Shown in pieces: positions 13,686 through 19,634 of a DNA stretch of 20,370 bases. The position numbers and the translations under genes are program-made. Source of the DNA: a virus; IMG/VR virus record IMGVR_UViG_3300040806_002556, positions 1 to 20,370 of that record; one strand, written 5' to 3'. The notes under the pieces are model-generated. The model was not told the DNA's origin. It searched no databases and worked only from the letters and a program-made list of their open reading frames with translations. Position 1 is the stretch's first letter; each line of letters starts with the position of its first letter.

Positions 13686-13690
13686 TCAAT

Positions 13691-13894
13691 ATGTTCATAG
13701 AGACGCAGAAGACCCTCAAACTGTTCAAGAGGGAGAGCAAACTGGGTGTCTGCCACACCGTGCGTCGCAACAACATCATGTACATCTTCAGGTGTGACCG
13801 CTGTGGTGACACTTTCAAGAAGCCCAAATCACGGGTAGATCCCGAACGCATGGACAAGGGCCACGAGCACTTCTGTGACCGTTGTGATCTATAA
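13691..13894 (+). CDS. Plus-strand zinc-ribbon protein (67 aa)
   Basis: This 67-aa protein begins MFIETQKTLKLFKRESK. It has two CxxC knuckles, CDRC (C35, C38) and CDRC (C62, C65), separated by a basic stretch KKPKSRVDPERMDKGHEHF. Two such pairs make a single zinc ribbon or HNH-like treble clef; similar small proteins are common in T4-like cyanophages. The role could be nucleic acid binding. The frame is open further upstream, but that part is antisense to the 121-aa gene; the ATG at 13691, right after the promoter inverted repeat, is the natural start. The stop overlaps the end of the convergent GNGxSR gene by 6 nt. Confidence 0.72.
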   Translation: MFIETQKTLKLFKRESKLGVCHTVRRNNIMYIFRCDRCGDTFKKPKSRVDPERMDKGHEHFCDRCDL

Positions 13895-14632
13895 TCGCAT
13901 CCAACTGATGTCGTCACGCCGGCCTGTGATCCAACGCTGTAGGTCAGCATAGATGCCCGACCTTATGTTGGGCTGATCGAAGTACCAACGCAGGAACGTG
14001 TTGCCGTCCAGGTACTCGCGCCTGTTGATGAAGCGGAAGTTGGTGTCGGGGAATCGCCTGAATATTTGTCTCAGTTGGTACATCCACTCGTACTTGAGAT
14101 AGGCCTTCATGCTGTGCCTGTCCGGGTAGTTGGGGGAACTTTTATAAATGTTGTTCTGTATCCTGCTGGGTTCCGGCATCTCCCACTGCTGTGCGCCCAG
14201 GATGTCGAATCCTATTATCACTACATTTTTAATACCACTCTCCGCGGCCATCAGCACCGCCGAACAGCCTGAACCCCTGTTGTTGGAGAAGTCCTCGGTC
14301 TTGATACGGCCACCCTTCTTCATGTTGCCACCACGCCATATCCTGTAGATCTTGAGTCCCCGGGGCACGTCCATCTCCCGGTCTCCGTCACAGATGTAGT
14401 TCCAACGACTGATGTCCTCTATGCCGTGTATCTGAGTAGAACTATCTGTTGTATCGTGCCACTGTTTCAATTCTTCATACATGGGAGGGTTCACAGCCAC
14501 TATGTGATCACACAGTTTTGGATGATCCCTATAGATGGCGTTACAGCCATACACTATGCCCTTGCCTTTTAATGTTTCTATGGGGAATATCTTTCTTGAC
14601 TCACCGTTGCCTATGACAAATGCGGTGTCCAT
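13889..14632 (-). CDS. GNGxSR/CNAIYRD Rossmann-type protein, copy 1 (247 aa; possible glycosyltransferase)
   Basis: The N-terminus FVIGNGESRKIFPIETL (GNGES at 8-12) followed by VYGCNAIYRD (27-36) is a Rossmann-like sugar-nucleotide or nucleotide-binding layout. The G-N-G-x-S plus C-N-x-x-Y pattern recalls GT42 sialyltransferases and DUF115/MptE-type proteins. A later VVIIGFDILG strand fits the same fold. It is paralogous to the protein at 18639-19274. The frame is open to 14788, but the ATG at 14632 is chosen because it overlaps the iscA stop (TAATG) and starts right before the fold. Function is inferred from fold only. Confidence 0.7.
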   Translation of the reverse strand: MDTAFVIGNGESRKIFPIETLKGKGIVYGCNAIYRDHPKLCDHIVAVNPPMYEELKQWHDTTDSSTQIHGIEDISRWNYICDGDREMDVPRGLKIYRIWRGGNMKKGGRIKTEDFSNNRGSGCSAVLMAAESGIKNVVIIGFDILGAQQWEMPEPSRIQNNIYKSSPNYPDRHSMKAYLKYEWMYQLRQIFRRFPDTNFRFINRREYLDGNTFLRWYFDQPNIRSGIYADLQRWITGRRDDISWMRL

Positions 14633-14967
14633 TATATACCAAAAGACTCTCCACAACCGCATGCGGAGGTTGAGTTGGGATTGCTTATCTCGAACTGTGA
14701 TCCAAACGTCTCTTCGATCCAATCGATCCGGGTGCCCGCCACGTACAGCATCGAGGTCTCGTCCACCACGAAACGTCCCGTGCCCCAATCCTCAACGTGG
14801 TCTCCCTCGGCTATGCTCTCCATGGTGTCTGCGAATCCCCATTCGTACTTGAAGCCCGCGCATCCACCACCCAGCACCGCCAGGCTCACAGCCCACTTGC
14901 CGGGGTTCTTGGCCAGCAGTCGTTCTATCTGTTGTTTGGCCGCGTCTGTTATTTCGAATAAACTCAT
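14632..14967 (-). CDS. iscA: A-type iron-sulfur cluster carrier (IscA/HesB family)
   Basis: This 111-aa protein has the complete A-type carrier signature: C36 in LGGGCAGFKYEW, and C103 and C105 in SACGCGESF at the C-terminus. These three cysteines bind the iron-sulfur cluster. FEITDAAKQQIERLL at the start is also typical. The family passes clusters to apo-enzymes; in a marine phage it would support host or phage iron-sulfur proteins during infection. The frame is open to 15129, but that part overlaps the upstream gene and lies outside the family domain, so the ATG at 14967 is used. A CATAAT lies 7 nt before it with no good -35 box. Confidence 0.92.
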   Translation of the reverse strand: MSLFEITDAAKQQIERLLAKNPGKWAVSLAVLGGGCAGFKYEWGFADTMESIAEGDHVEDWGTGRFVVDETSMLYVAGTRIDWIEETFGSQFEISNPNSTSACGCGESFGI

Positions 14968-14981
14968 ACTAGTAATTATGC

Positions 14982-15308
14982 TTACCTGTTTCCCATGTTC
15001 TTGACTCCGATTGCTAACCAGAATCTTGAAGCGTCCCTTTTCTTCTCGAAGCTCATGTAGGCGTCCTGTTCCTCCCAGTTGTGCCACTGCTCGTCGTACA
15101 GGTTCTTGTTCTCGAACCACCAACCCCAACGGCCCTCACAATTGACCTGGCACCACTCGATGCAGTCGCCCATTATGCCGTTGGCGTTCATGTCGATGTT
15201 GAAACGGAACTTCTTCTCGTATCCACAGTCCTCTGGGATCTCATCTAGGTGTGCCCTAACACGTGTGATTTTGGCGGCTTCGTAAAACTTTTTCTCCCCT
15301 ATGCTCAT
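14982..15308 (-). CDS. Conserved hypothetical phage protein (108 aa)
   Basis: This 108-aa protein is rich in aromatic residues. A stretch GDCIEWCQVNCEGRWGWWFEN includes three cysteines, and the C-terminal AYMSFEKKRDASRFWLAIG looks like a conserved phage motif. I recognise no function. The cysteines might bind a metal, and the neighbour is iscA (15-nt gap), so a link to iron-sulfur proteins is possible but only a guess. A consensus sigma-70 promoter sits 5 nt before the ATG, which suggests strong early expression of this gene and of iscA and the GNGxSR gene behind it. Confidence 0.75.
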   Translation of the reverse strand: MSIGEKKFYEAAKITRVRAHLDEIPEDCGYEKKFRFNIDMNANGIMGDCIEWCQVNCEGRWGWWFENKNLYDEQWHNWEEQDAYMSFEKKRDASRFWLAIGVKNMGNR

Positions 15309-15313
15309 TCTTT

Positions 15314-15342
15314 ATTATAGGATGACTATTTCCAGTTGTCAA
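15314..15342 (-). promoter_or_regulatory. Consensus sigma-70 promoter for the 108-aa gene and iscA
   Basis: Minus strand TTGACA (15337-15342), 17-nt spacer, TATAAT (15314-15319): perfect boxes with ideal spacing. The -10 box ends 5 nt before the ATG at 15308. The -35 box is part of the V-I-D-N-W-K codons ending the glycosyltransferase gene. Confidence 0.87.
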
Positions 15343-16021
15343 TCACGAACTGATCAGCACATTCCATGGGGTTTGGTAAACCATGGAACACCGCTACCCG
15401 GTTGCCGGGTTCTATCTTGGCCGGAGTGCGGAACCACTTACGACCATCCTTGGTCAGCAGTTTGGTATCTTTCAATCCCACCATCTCCCACTTGTAGGAT
15501 CTGATCCATTCCTCAGGGAACCAAGTGATGTCCTTTGATGCTCTCTTTGTGATCCAGTCCTGGTCTCCGTGATTTGACTGCATGATCTGTGCGGAGCGAT
15601 CCTTGAATTCGGTCCACAGGTAATCCATGGTGCCCGACTGCCATCGCATGCAACTGCTGTTGCTCAGTTTCCAGTCCTTGACCCTGCACCTGTTGAAGTC
15701 CCTGATTATGTTGAACTTGCCTGTGTGTGAGAACAAGGAATCAATGTTGTCAAATATCACCACATCCAGGTCGAAGAACAGTATGTTGCCCTTCACTGGC
15801 ATCTCGGGTGCGAACATCCACAGTTTGCTCCACCAACTCTTGATCCAAGGATCATTGGGAAGTTTGACAACATTGACGTCAGGATCTAATCCAGTGGGAT
15901 CGTCGGTGAGGCAATGGAACTGGTAGGGCACAGTGGTGTGCCTCTTGACCATGCTGTTCAATACATTCGCATACTTGGGGATATACTTATTGCCCCATTT
16001 CACACAAACCACGTGATTCAT
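15326..16021 (-). CDS. Glycosyltransferase with DxD motif (GT-A fold, GT8-like; 231 aa)
   Basis: This 231-aa protein has the layout of a small GT-A glycosyltransferase. VVCVKWGNKYIPKYANVLNSM sits at the start, then SWWSKLWMFAPE, then NILFFDLDVVIFDNIDSLF (79-97), where DLD (84-86) is the metal and nucleotide-sugar binding DxD motif. A late VAVFHGLPNP gives the C-terminal metal-binding His seen in the GT8-type fold. It probably moves a sugar from a nucleotide donor to an unknown acceptor: virion protein, DNA or host glycan. The frame is open to 16108, but AAGGAGGG 4 nt before the ATG at 16021 fixes the start. It overlaps the 383-aa gene by 35 nt. Confidence 0.82.
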   Translation of the reverse strand: MNHVVCVKWGNKYIPKYANVLNSMVKRHTTVPYQFHCLTDDPTGLDPDVNVVKLPNDPWIKSWWSKLWMFAPEMPVKGNILFFDLDVVIFDNIDSLFSHTGKFNIIRDFNRCRVKDWKLSNSSCMRWQSGTMDYLWTEFKDRSAQIMQSNHGDQDWITKRASKDITWFPEEWIRSYKWEMVGLKDTKLLTKDGRKWFRTPAKIEPGNRVAVFHGLPNPMECADQFVIDNWK

Positions 16022-17138
16022 AACCCTCCTTGAGATAATCCATTTGTATCTTCTTCCAATCATCGTCATCAAGCCTGTACGGATATTCACAAACTGTGTC
16101 CGGCGCACCTCTGACAGTGATCTTTTTTATATTTAAATTGTTTTTCATCTGTTTGTAAACTTCCAAAAAGTCCTGCGAGCCAAAATTTTTCTGTGTGTCT
16201 ATCTGGCCCAGTTTGATGTACCCCAAAGACAATTTAGGATCTTCCCAGTCGTATCCATTTTGTGCAAGCCACGACCTGTAATTGTGCATCTCTTCTTTCT
16301 TCCAATCAAAGGTGTCCTCTACTATTGTTTGTCCCCATTCTATGTCGAATTCACCTGAATAATATTTCTGATGATTGATTGTGCTACATATCGCATCGGT
16401 CATCTCGGGTGCGTCCTCATCTCTCCACACTTCGAACAGTGTCTTGCCCACCTGGCTCCAGTGAAGGTAAACTCCACCCAGTTCCCGGTCATACCTGTTC
16501 TTTTTGAACAGTTCAAAATCTTCATCATGAAGGTCGTGTCTCGGTGCGTTGAGGAACGTGGTGATCTGTGAAGGTCGCATCCATTCCGGTTCTATGTGTT
16601 TTTTCCTGTCGGCCTCTACCCAACTTTCTATTTCGTGGCATATGTTGTTCAATTGCCTGATCGCATATTTGGTCGGATAGTCTGCTTGTTTGTAAAATTC
16701 CGATAATCGCCAAGCGGTGCCCTGCAGATCCTCGAAATACCTGTGCAGTAGATTACAGGCATCGTGCTTGAGTCTGAGTCCTGGCGTCTTGCTTATGTCT
16801 CCATCGGGTGCTTTGCCTATTGGCAAGCGACCGCTGTATTGGAAGTCGTCTGCTACGAAAGGGTGTATGTGTTTGTATGGAGGATCAAAATGGAAAGAGT
16901 TTATTTGTTCAACATTGTTGTTCAGTTCTTGAACAAGGTAATTTAGATCCCTTGAGCTATCGGCCCAGCCCAGCCAACAAAAATTTTTCTCCAGCACTCT
17001 CTTTCTAGATAGATTGTCACGCAGTGCATCTAAAAAACGATGCGACAAAGGCGAGTCATAGATATCAACTGTTACATCTCGATCGTCGAGAGATAAAACG
17101 ATTTTGTCTTTGATTTTATTTCCTTGTGTAGATGGCAC
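15987..17138 (-). CDS. Conserved hypothetical phage protein (383 aa)
   Basis: This protein of about 383 aa is rich in Trp, Asp and charged residues, with no motif I can assign. Notable stretches are NSFHFDPPYKHIHPFVADDF, GGVYLHWSQVGKTLFEVW and YRSWLAQNGYDWEDPKLSLGYI. It has no signal peptide or membrane segment. The start is uncertain: the frame has no nearby ATG. GTG at 17138 has GGAG 6 nt upstream and is preferred; GTG at 17168 has its GGAG-type site too close. It overlaps queD at its start and the glycosyltransferase at its end, so it shares their transcript. A link to glycosylation or deazapurine chemistry is possible from context only. Confidence 0.72.
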   Translation of the reverse strand: MPSTQGNKIKDKIVLSLDDRDVTVDIYDSPLSHRFLDALRDNLSRKRVLEKNFCWLGWADSSRDLNYLVQELNNNVEQINSFHFDPPYKHIHPFVADDFQYSGRLPIGKAPDGDISKTPGLRLKHDACNLLHRYFEDLQGTAWRLSEFYKQADYPTKYAIRQLNNICHEIESWVEADRKKHIEPEWMRPSQITTFLNAPRHDLHDEDFELFKKNRYDRELGGVYLHWSQVGKTLFEVWRDEDAPEMTDAICSTINHQKYYSGEFDIEWGQTIVEDTFDWKKEEMHNYRSWLAQNGYDWEDPKLSLGYIKLGQIDTQKNFGSQDFLEVYKQMKNNLNIKKITVRGAPDTVCEYPYRLDDDDWKKIQMDYLKEGYESRGLCEMGQ

Positions 17139-17565
17139 TGTTTGCTCCGTGTTCCATGCATTCCACACTCTCCACGAAACATCTTCCGTTGGTCTGTTTT
17201 CTAACTAGATCGTCAGCGAAGTCAAATGCGTGTTTGGCAAACATCTCCGCACCCACTCCGTCGAACTCCACGATCTCCGCGAGGTCATGTTTCTCCAGTT
17301 CTTTCAGTTTGTCCAGGTGTGGATCATTCTTGTCCACTGCTGTCTTGTGATCGAAGTGATCTTCCAACCATTTCTTGAGAGGTTTGAGTCCACCAAAGTC
17401 CACCGCCCAGTTCTTGTTGTCCAGTTCGTTGCAACCAAACGTGAATCTGAAAGCAAGGCTGTAGCCGTGCAGTAAGTGGCAGTGTGAATGGTCCGCGTTG
17501 GGTTGTCTGAACACACAGGCCAAGCCTATGTTGTGTCCGTATGTTTTTGTTGAGTAGTAAGTCAT
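17116..17565 (-). CDS. queD: 6-carboxytetrahydropterin synthase-like (QueD/PTPS family)
   Basis: This 149-aa protein of the QueD/6-pyruvoyl-tetrahydropterin synthase family would make the second intermediate toward preQ0 from dihydroneopterin triphosphate. Visible features: GHN (H11), SHCHLLHGYSLAFRF with C29 and H33, WAVDFGGLKPLKKWL, FDHK (H73), and VECMEHGANSA with the acid-base Glu. The usual HGH zinc pair reads HGY here, a change I recall from a bacterial and phage subgroup. Phages use deazapurines to modify DNA or to affect host tRNA; no other queuosine gene is in the window. AGGAG lies 8 nt before the ATG. Confidence 0.85.
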   Translation of the reverse strand: MTYYSTKTYGHNIGLACVFRQPNADHSHCHLLHGYSLAFRFTFGCNELDNKNWAVDFGGLKPLKKWLEDHFDHKTAVDKNDPHLDKLKELEKHDLAEIVEFDGVGAEMFAKHAFDFADDLVRKQTNGRCFVESVECMEHGANSAIYTRK

Positions 17566-17595
17566 CTTTTTTCTCCTATGTGATGACTTGCAGAA

Positions 17596-17603
17596 TGTTT
17601 ATA
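17596..17603 (-). promoter_or_regulatory. Possible promoter box TATAAACA for queD
   Basis: Minus strand TATAAACA differs from the T4 late box by one base. It is 30 nt before the queD ATG in a 70-nt gap that also holds the AGGAG site. No clear -35 box is present. The gap shows no terminator. Confidence 0.3.
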
Positions 17604-17635
17604 GAGGGATGAAAGTCTTGAAGTCCTCTTTGACA

Positions 17636-17893
17636 TCAGTTCAACCTTTTGTTGATCCGGCTGTCGAGTTCCTGTTGGAATGCCGCATCTCTGATGCGAT
17701 CCGTCAGTTCGTTGGGTATATTTAACTCACCATCGATGATGCTCTTGAGGAAATGCACCAACACCGTGAACTCCGGCCTGTTGGCCACAGTCTCAGGATC
17801 AACCCCATGCTTCTCCATGGCGTTCAGCATGGCCTCCGATGTGTCCATCAAGGCTTCTATGCTCTGGCTGTGTTTCTTGAAGTGTTTGCTCAT
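17636..17893 (-). CDS. Small hypothetical protein (85 aa)
   Basis: This 85-aa predicted helical protein starts MSKHFKKHSQSIEALMD and ends DSRINKRLN. It has no cysteines and no recognisable motif. Its ATG overlaps the stop of the upstream 101-aa gene (ATGA), so the two are coupled and share the sigma-70 promoter at 18201. Function unknown. Confidence 0.7.
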   Translation of the reverse strand: MSKHFKKHSQSIEALMDTSEAMLNAMEKHGVDPETVANRPEFTVLVHFLKSIIDGELNIPNELTDRIRDAAFQQELDSRINKRLN

Positions 17894-18195
17894 GTTATGA
17901 TGCTGGGTTTCTTGGGCACCTCGATCTTGCTGAACACCCTGTCGTATTCGGCCTGTATCTTGTCATTGATGTAGGCTATCGAAGTGATCTTGTCCTTGGC
18001 GATGTTGATCGGTTTGTCCTGTTGTGCGGTTGAAAAGAATGTTCCGAATGCGAGACCCTGTGGTCCCTGCATCAGTACAAGTGCCTTCTCGATGCTTATG
18101 TACGAGTCAGCGCCGCCTTTGTATTTCGCAATGACTTCCTCTCCTGAAGCCAGTTTAAGAGTGATATGATCTCCATCTTTTATATTTTCAAACAT
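17890..18195 (-). CDS. Small conserved beta-barrel-like protein (101 aa)
   Basis: This 101-aa protein has an N-terminal half that reads like a small beta barrel: GDHITLKLASGEEVIAKYKGG, then SYISIEKALVLMQGPQGLAF, then PINIAKDKITSIAYI. The K-L-x-x-G-x-E-V pattern recalls Sm/LSm or SH3-like barrels, but I cannot assign a family. Similar small proteins occur in T4-like cyanophages. A strong sigma-70 promoter (TTGACA-N16-TACAAT) ends 5 nt before the ATG, so it is probably an abundant early product. If Sm-like, it could act on RNA; this is speculation. Confidence 0.72.
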   Translation of the reverse strand: MFENIKDGDHITLKLASGEEVIAKYKGGADSYISIEKALVLMQGPQGLAFGTFFSTAQQDKPINIAKDKITSIAYINDKIQAEYDRVFSKIEVPKKPSIIT

Positions 18196-18200
18196 ACCTA

Positions 18201-18228
18201 ATTGTACACTATCCTAAGAGTTTGTCAA
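18201..18228 (-). promoter_or_regulatory. Sigma-70 promoter for the 101-aa gene
   Basis: Minus strand TTGACA (18223-18228), 16-nt spacer, TACAAT (18201-18206). The -10 box ends 5 nt before the ATG at 18195. The -35 box is formed by I-D-K codons near the end of the MBD4-like gene, whose stop codon lies inside the spacer. Confidence 0.82.
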
Positions 18229-18619
18229 TGTATTTCCGCAATTCCTTGTCCTGAACGTTTGGTGGAATCGTGTTTCGGAAGAATATCTGGTAACTGTCCG
18301 ATCCGTACTTGCCAATGCCGTGTAGGTCACTGGCCTCCCGGCCATCCCAATCAAGGTACTGTTCTGTCATCTTACGTATTCGCTTTGACCTCATCTCCCA
18401 CATGCCTAACGGCTTCAACATCTCCTGTTGCGTCTTGAGCCTACCACGTAGGTATGCCTGTGGATTTGGATATCTTGCGAACAATTTTGGTAAGATTATT
18501 TTCACGTGTTTTCGATAGGTAAGATTCAGACACATCACACCCACCATATGCTTCCATTTCTTGTGCGGAGATTTAATCTGTTGCTGGACCATGAGGTGAT
18601 CCACCATTGGTTTGATCAT
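18209..18619 (-). CDS. MBD4-like HhH-GPD DNA glycosylase (136 aa)
   Basis: The sequence resembles the glycosylase domain of eukaryotic MBD4. VGVMCLNLTYRKHVKIILPKL corresponds to its IATIFLNRT helix. EMLKPLGMWEMRSKRI corresponds to ELLKPLGLYDLRAKTI. DLHGIGKYGSDSYQIF (98-113) matches the helix-hairpin-helix LHGIGKYGNDSYRIF. QDKELRKYIDKLL carries the likely catalytic Asp (D124). No bifunctional lysine replaces it, so a monofunctional glycosylase that removes T or U from G mismatches is expected. There is no methyl-CpG domain. A consensus sigma-70 promoter ends 6 nt before the ATG. The comparison is from memory, but the match is unusually close. Confidence 0.8.
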   Translation of the reverse strand: MIKPMVDHLMVQQQIKSPHKKWKHMVGVMCLNLTYRKHVKIILPKLFARYPNPQAYLRGRLKTQQEMLKPLGMWEMRSKRIRKMTEQYLDWDGREASDLHGIGKYGSDSYQIFFRNTIPPNVQDKELRKYIDKLLG

Positions 18620-18625
18620 ATGTAA

Positions 18626-18653
18626 ATTATATTTTGTTTTATTTCTTTGTCAA
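18626..18653 (-). promoter_or_regulatory. Consensus sigma-70 promoter for the MBD4-like gene
   Basis: Minus strand TTGACA (18648-18653), 16-nt spacer rich in A, TATAAT (18626-18631): both boxes perfect. Six bases separate the -10 box from the ATG at 18619. The -35 box overlaps the L-T-K-K end of the upstream GNGxSR gene. Confidence 0.87.
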
Positions 18654-19274
18654 CTGCCGGTTGATGAACTTGACCATACCGTCGTAGGTCTCCTGGTACA
18701 CGTTGGAATGTTTGCGCCATTCCTCTGGCATCTCCCAACGATCATGATTCACCACTATCCATCTGGTGTCTGGATCCGAGTAGCCCATCAGTTTGTGGAA
18801 CTGGTAAATCCAGTAACTGGGATCAACTGGTCTCTTGATGTAGGTGTAGCCCTCCGATCCCGTGTACATGTTGTTGATCTTGTCCTTCTCTAAAGGATGT
18901 AGATCGAATCCCAACATGAATATGGCCTTGGGCTTGTAGGTCAGTGCCAGGTTGCCCGCGTGCGGTCCGGTGCCCCAGTGGAACGGGTCATCCTGTCGCT
19001 TGTCTCCCGAGTAGGGTAGGTCTGGTAATTTGCGGACGTTGGGCCACGCCGCGAACTGATCCGCCCAGTCCTGTCTGGTGAATATCGTGGTGCCCTTACC
19101 AACCGCGTTCGCGGCCTGTTGGCACATGTGGCGGTCAGCACACACCAGGTATTCCGTGACGAAGTCTCGGTAGATGGCATTACAACCAATCACCGTGCTG
19201 AACGATTTCAATGGAGAGATGTCAAATCCCCGCCTTGATTCACCGTTGCCTATTATGCTCACATACTTGGTCAT
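18639..19274 (-). CDS. GNGxSR/CNAIYRD Rossmann-type protein, copy 2 (211 aa; possible glycosyltransferase)
   Basis: This paralogue of the 247-aa protein at 13889-14632 has SIIGNGESRRGFDISPLK (GNGES at 9-13), VIGCNAIYRD (28-37), LVCADRHM, and a later AIFMLGFDLHPL strand that parallels VVIIGFDILG. The layout suggests a Rossmann-like fold of the GT42/DUF115 kind, perhaps a glycosyltransferase. The two copies differ in length and middle region, so they probably have different acceptors. The ATG is preceded by ATTAAATA (19280-19287) with 5 nt between and no ribosome site. Its last codons hold the -35 box of the MBD4-like gene. Confidence 0.7.
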   Translation of the reverse strand: MTKYVSIIGNGESRRGFDISPLKSFSTVIGCNAIYRDFVTEYLVCADRHMCQQAANAVGKGTTIFTRQDWADQFAAWPNVRKLPDLPYSGDKRQDDPFHWGTGPHAGNLALTYKPKAIFMLGFDLHPLEKDKINNMYTGSEGYTYIKRPVDPSYWIYQFHKLMGYSDPDTRWIVVNHDRWEMPEEWRKHSNVYQETYDGMVKFINRQLTKK

Positions 19275-19279
19275 AACGC

Positions 19280-19287
19280 TATTTAAT
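19280..19287 (-). promoter_or_regulatory. Possible late-type box ATTAAATA
   Basis: Minus strand ATTAAATA ends 5 nt before the ATG at 19274, the same sequence and spacing as the plus-strand box before 13691. The remaining 81-nt gap (19275-19355) holds a CA-rich stretch (19311-19320) and no terminator. Confidence 0.35.
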
Positions 19288-19355
19288 CACCCCTTTAAAC
19301 GCACACAGAAGCACACACACTGCTGGTAAAATTCAAATTGGAATAGTTGTACATA

Positions 19356-19634
19356 TCACTCATTTTCGTTGATTAAATGCCATATGGTGCGGTATTGATC
19401 CCAGGCTTTCTTCAGTGCCGGATGCTTCCTACGGAGTGCTATGGCCTCAGTTCCTACCATGTCCAACTCCTCGAAGGCTTGCTCGTTGTCCTTGGCTTTT
19501 TGCGATTGTTCCACCAGTTTGCGTTCACCGTTTGGTAATTGCTCGTACACGGTCTCGCCCCCGTCCGGTGACGTGTAGATGGGCATGGGTATTATCTTCC
19601 TGCTGACTTTCTTTTTCTTTTTTATTCTTTTCAT
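19356..19634 (-). CDS. Small basic-N-terminus hypothetical protein (92 aa)
   Basis: This 92-aa protein has a lysine/arginine run at the N-terminus (MKRIKKKKKVSRKI), then PMPIYTSPDGGETVYEQLP and a helical C-terminal half. No motif is recognised. Its ATG overlaps the HIT gene stop (TGATG), and AAGGA lies 9 nt upstream inside that gene, so the two are co-translated. Nucleic-acid binding through the basic tail is possible. Confidence 0.7.
   Translation of the reverse strand: MKRIKKKKKVSRKIIPMPIYTSPDGGETVYEQLPNGERKLVEQSQKAKDNEQAFEELDMVGTEAIALRRKHPALKKAWDQYRTIWHLINENE

Noticed and set aside
13346-13690. Upstream extension of the plus-strand zinc-ribbon frame
   Set aside because: It runs antisense through paralogue C and has no start signal; the ATG at 13691 right after the promoter repeat is sufficient.
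14633-14788. Longer N-terminus for the GNGxSR protein copy 1
   Set aside because: It lies in the iscA gene in another frame, is Arg-rich junk in appearance, and the fold begins right after the ATG at 14632.
14968-15129. Longer N-terminus for IscA
   Set aside because: It overlaps the 108-aa gene and lies outside the IscA domain; 111 aa is the normal family length.
16022-16108. Longer N-terminus for the glycosyltransferase
   Set aside because: AAGGAGGG directly before the ATG at 16021 marks the true start; the extension lies inside the upstream gene.
17566-17635. Possible terminator between queD and the 85-aa gene
   Set aside because: Only a 5-bp AGAGG/CCTCT pairing with a long loop and no T-run on the minus strand; not a credible terminator.
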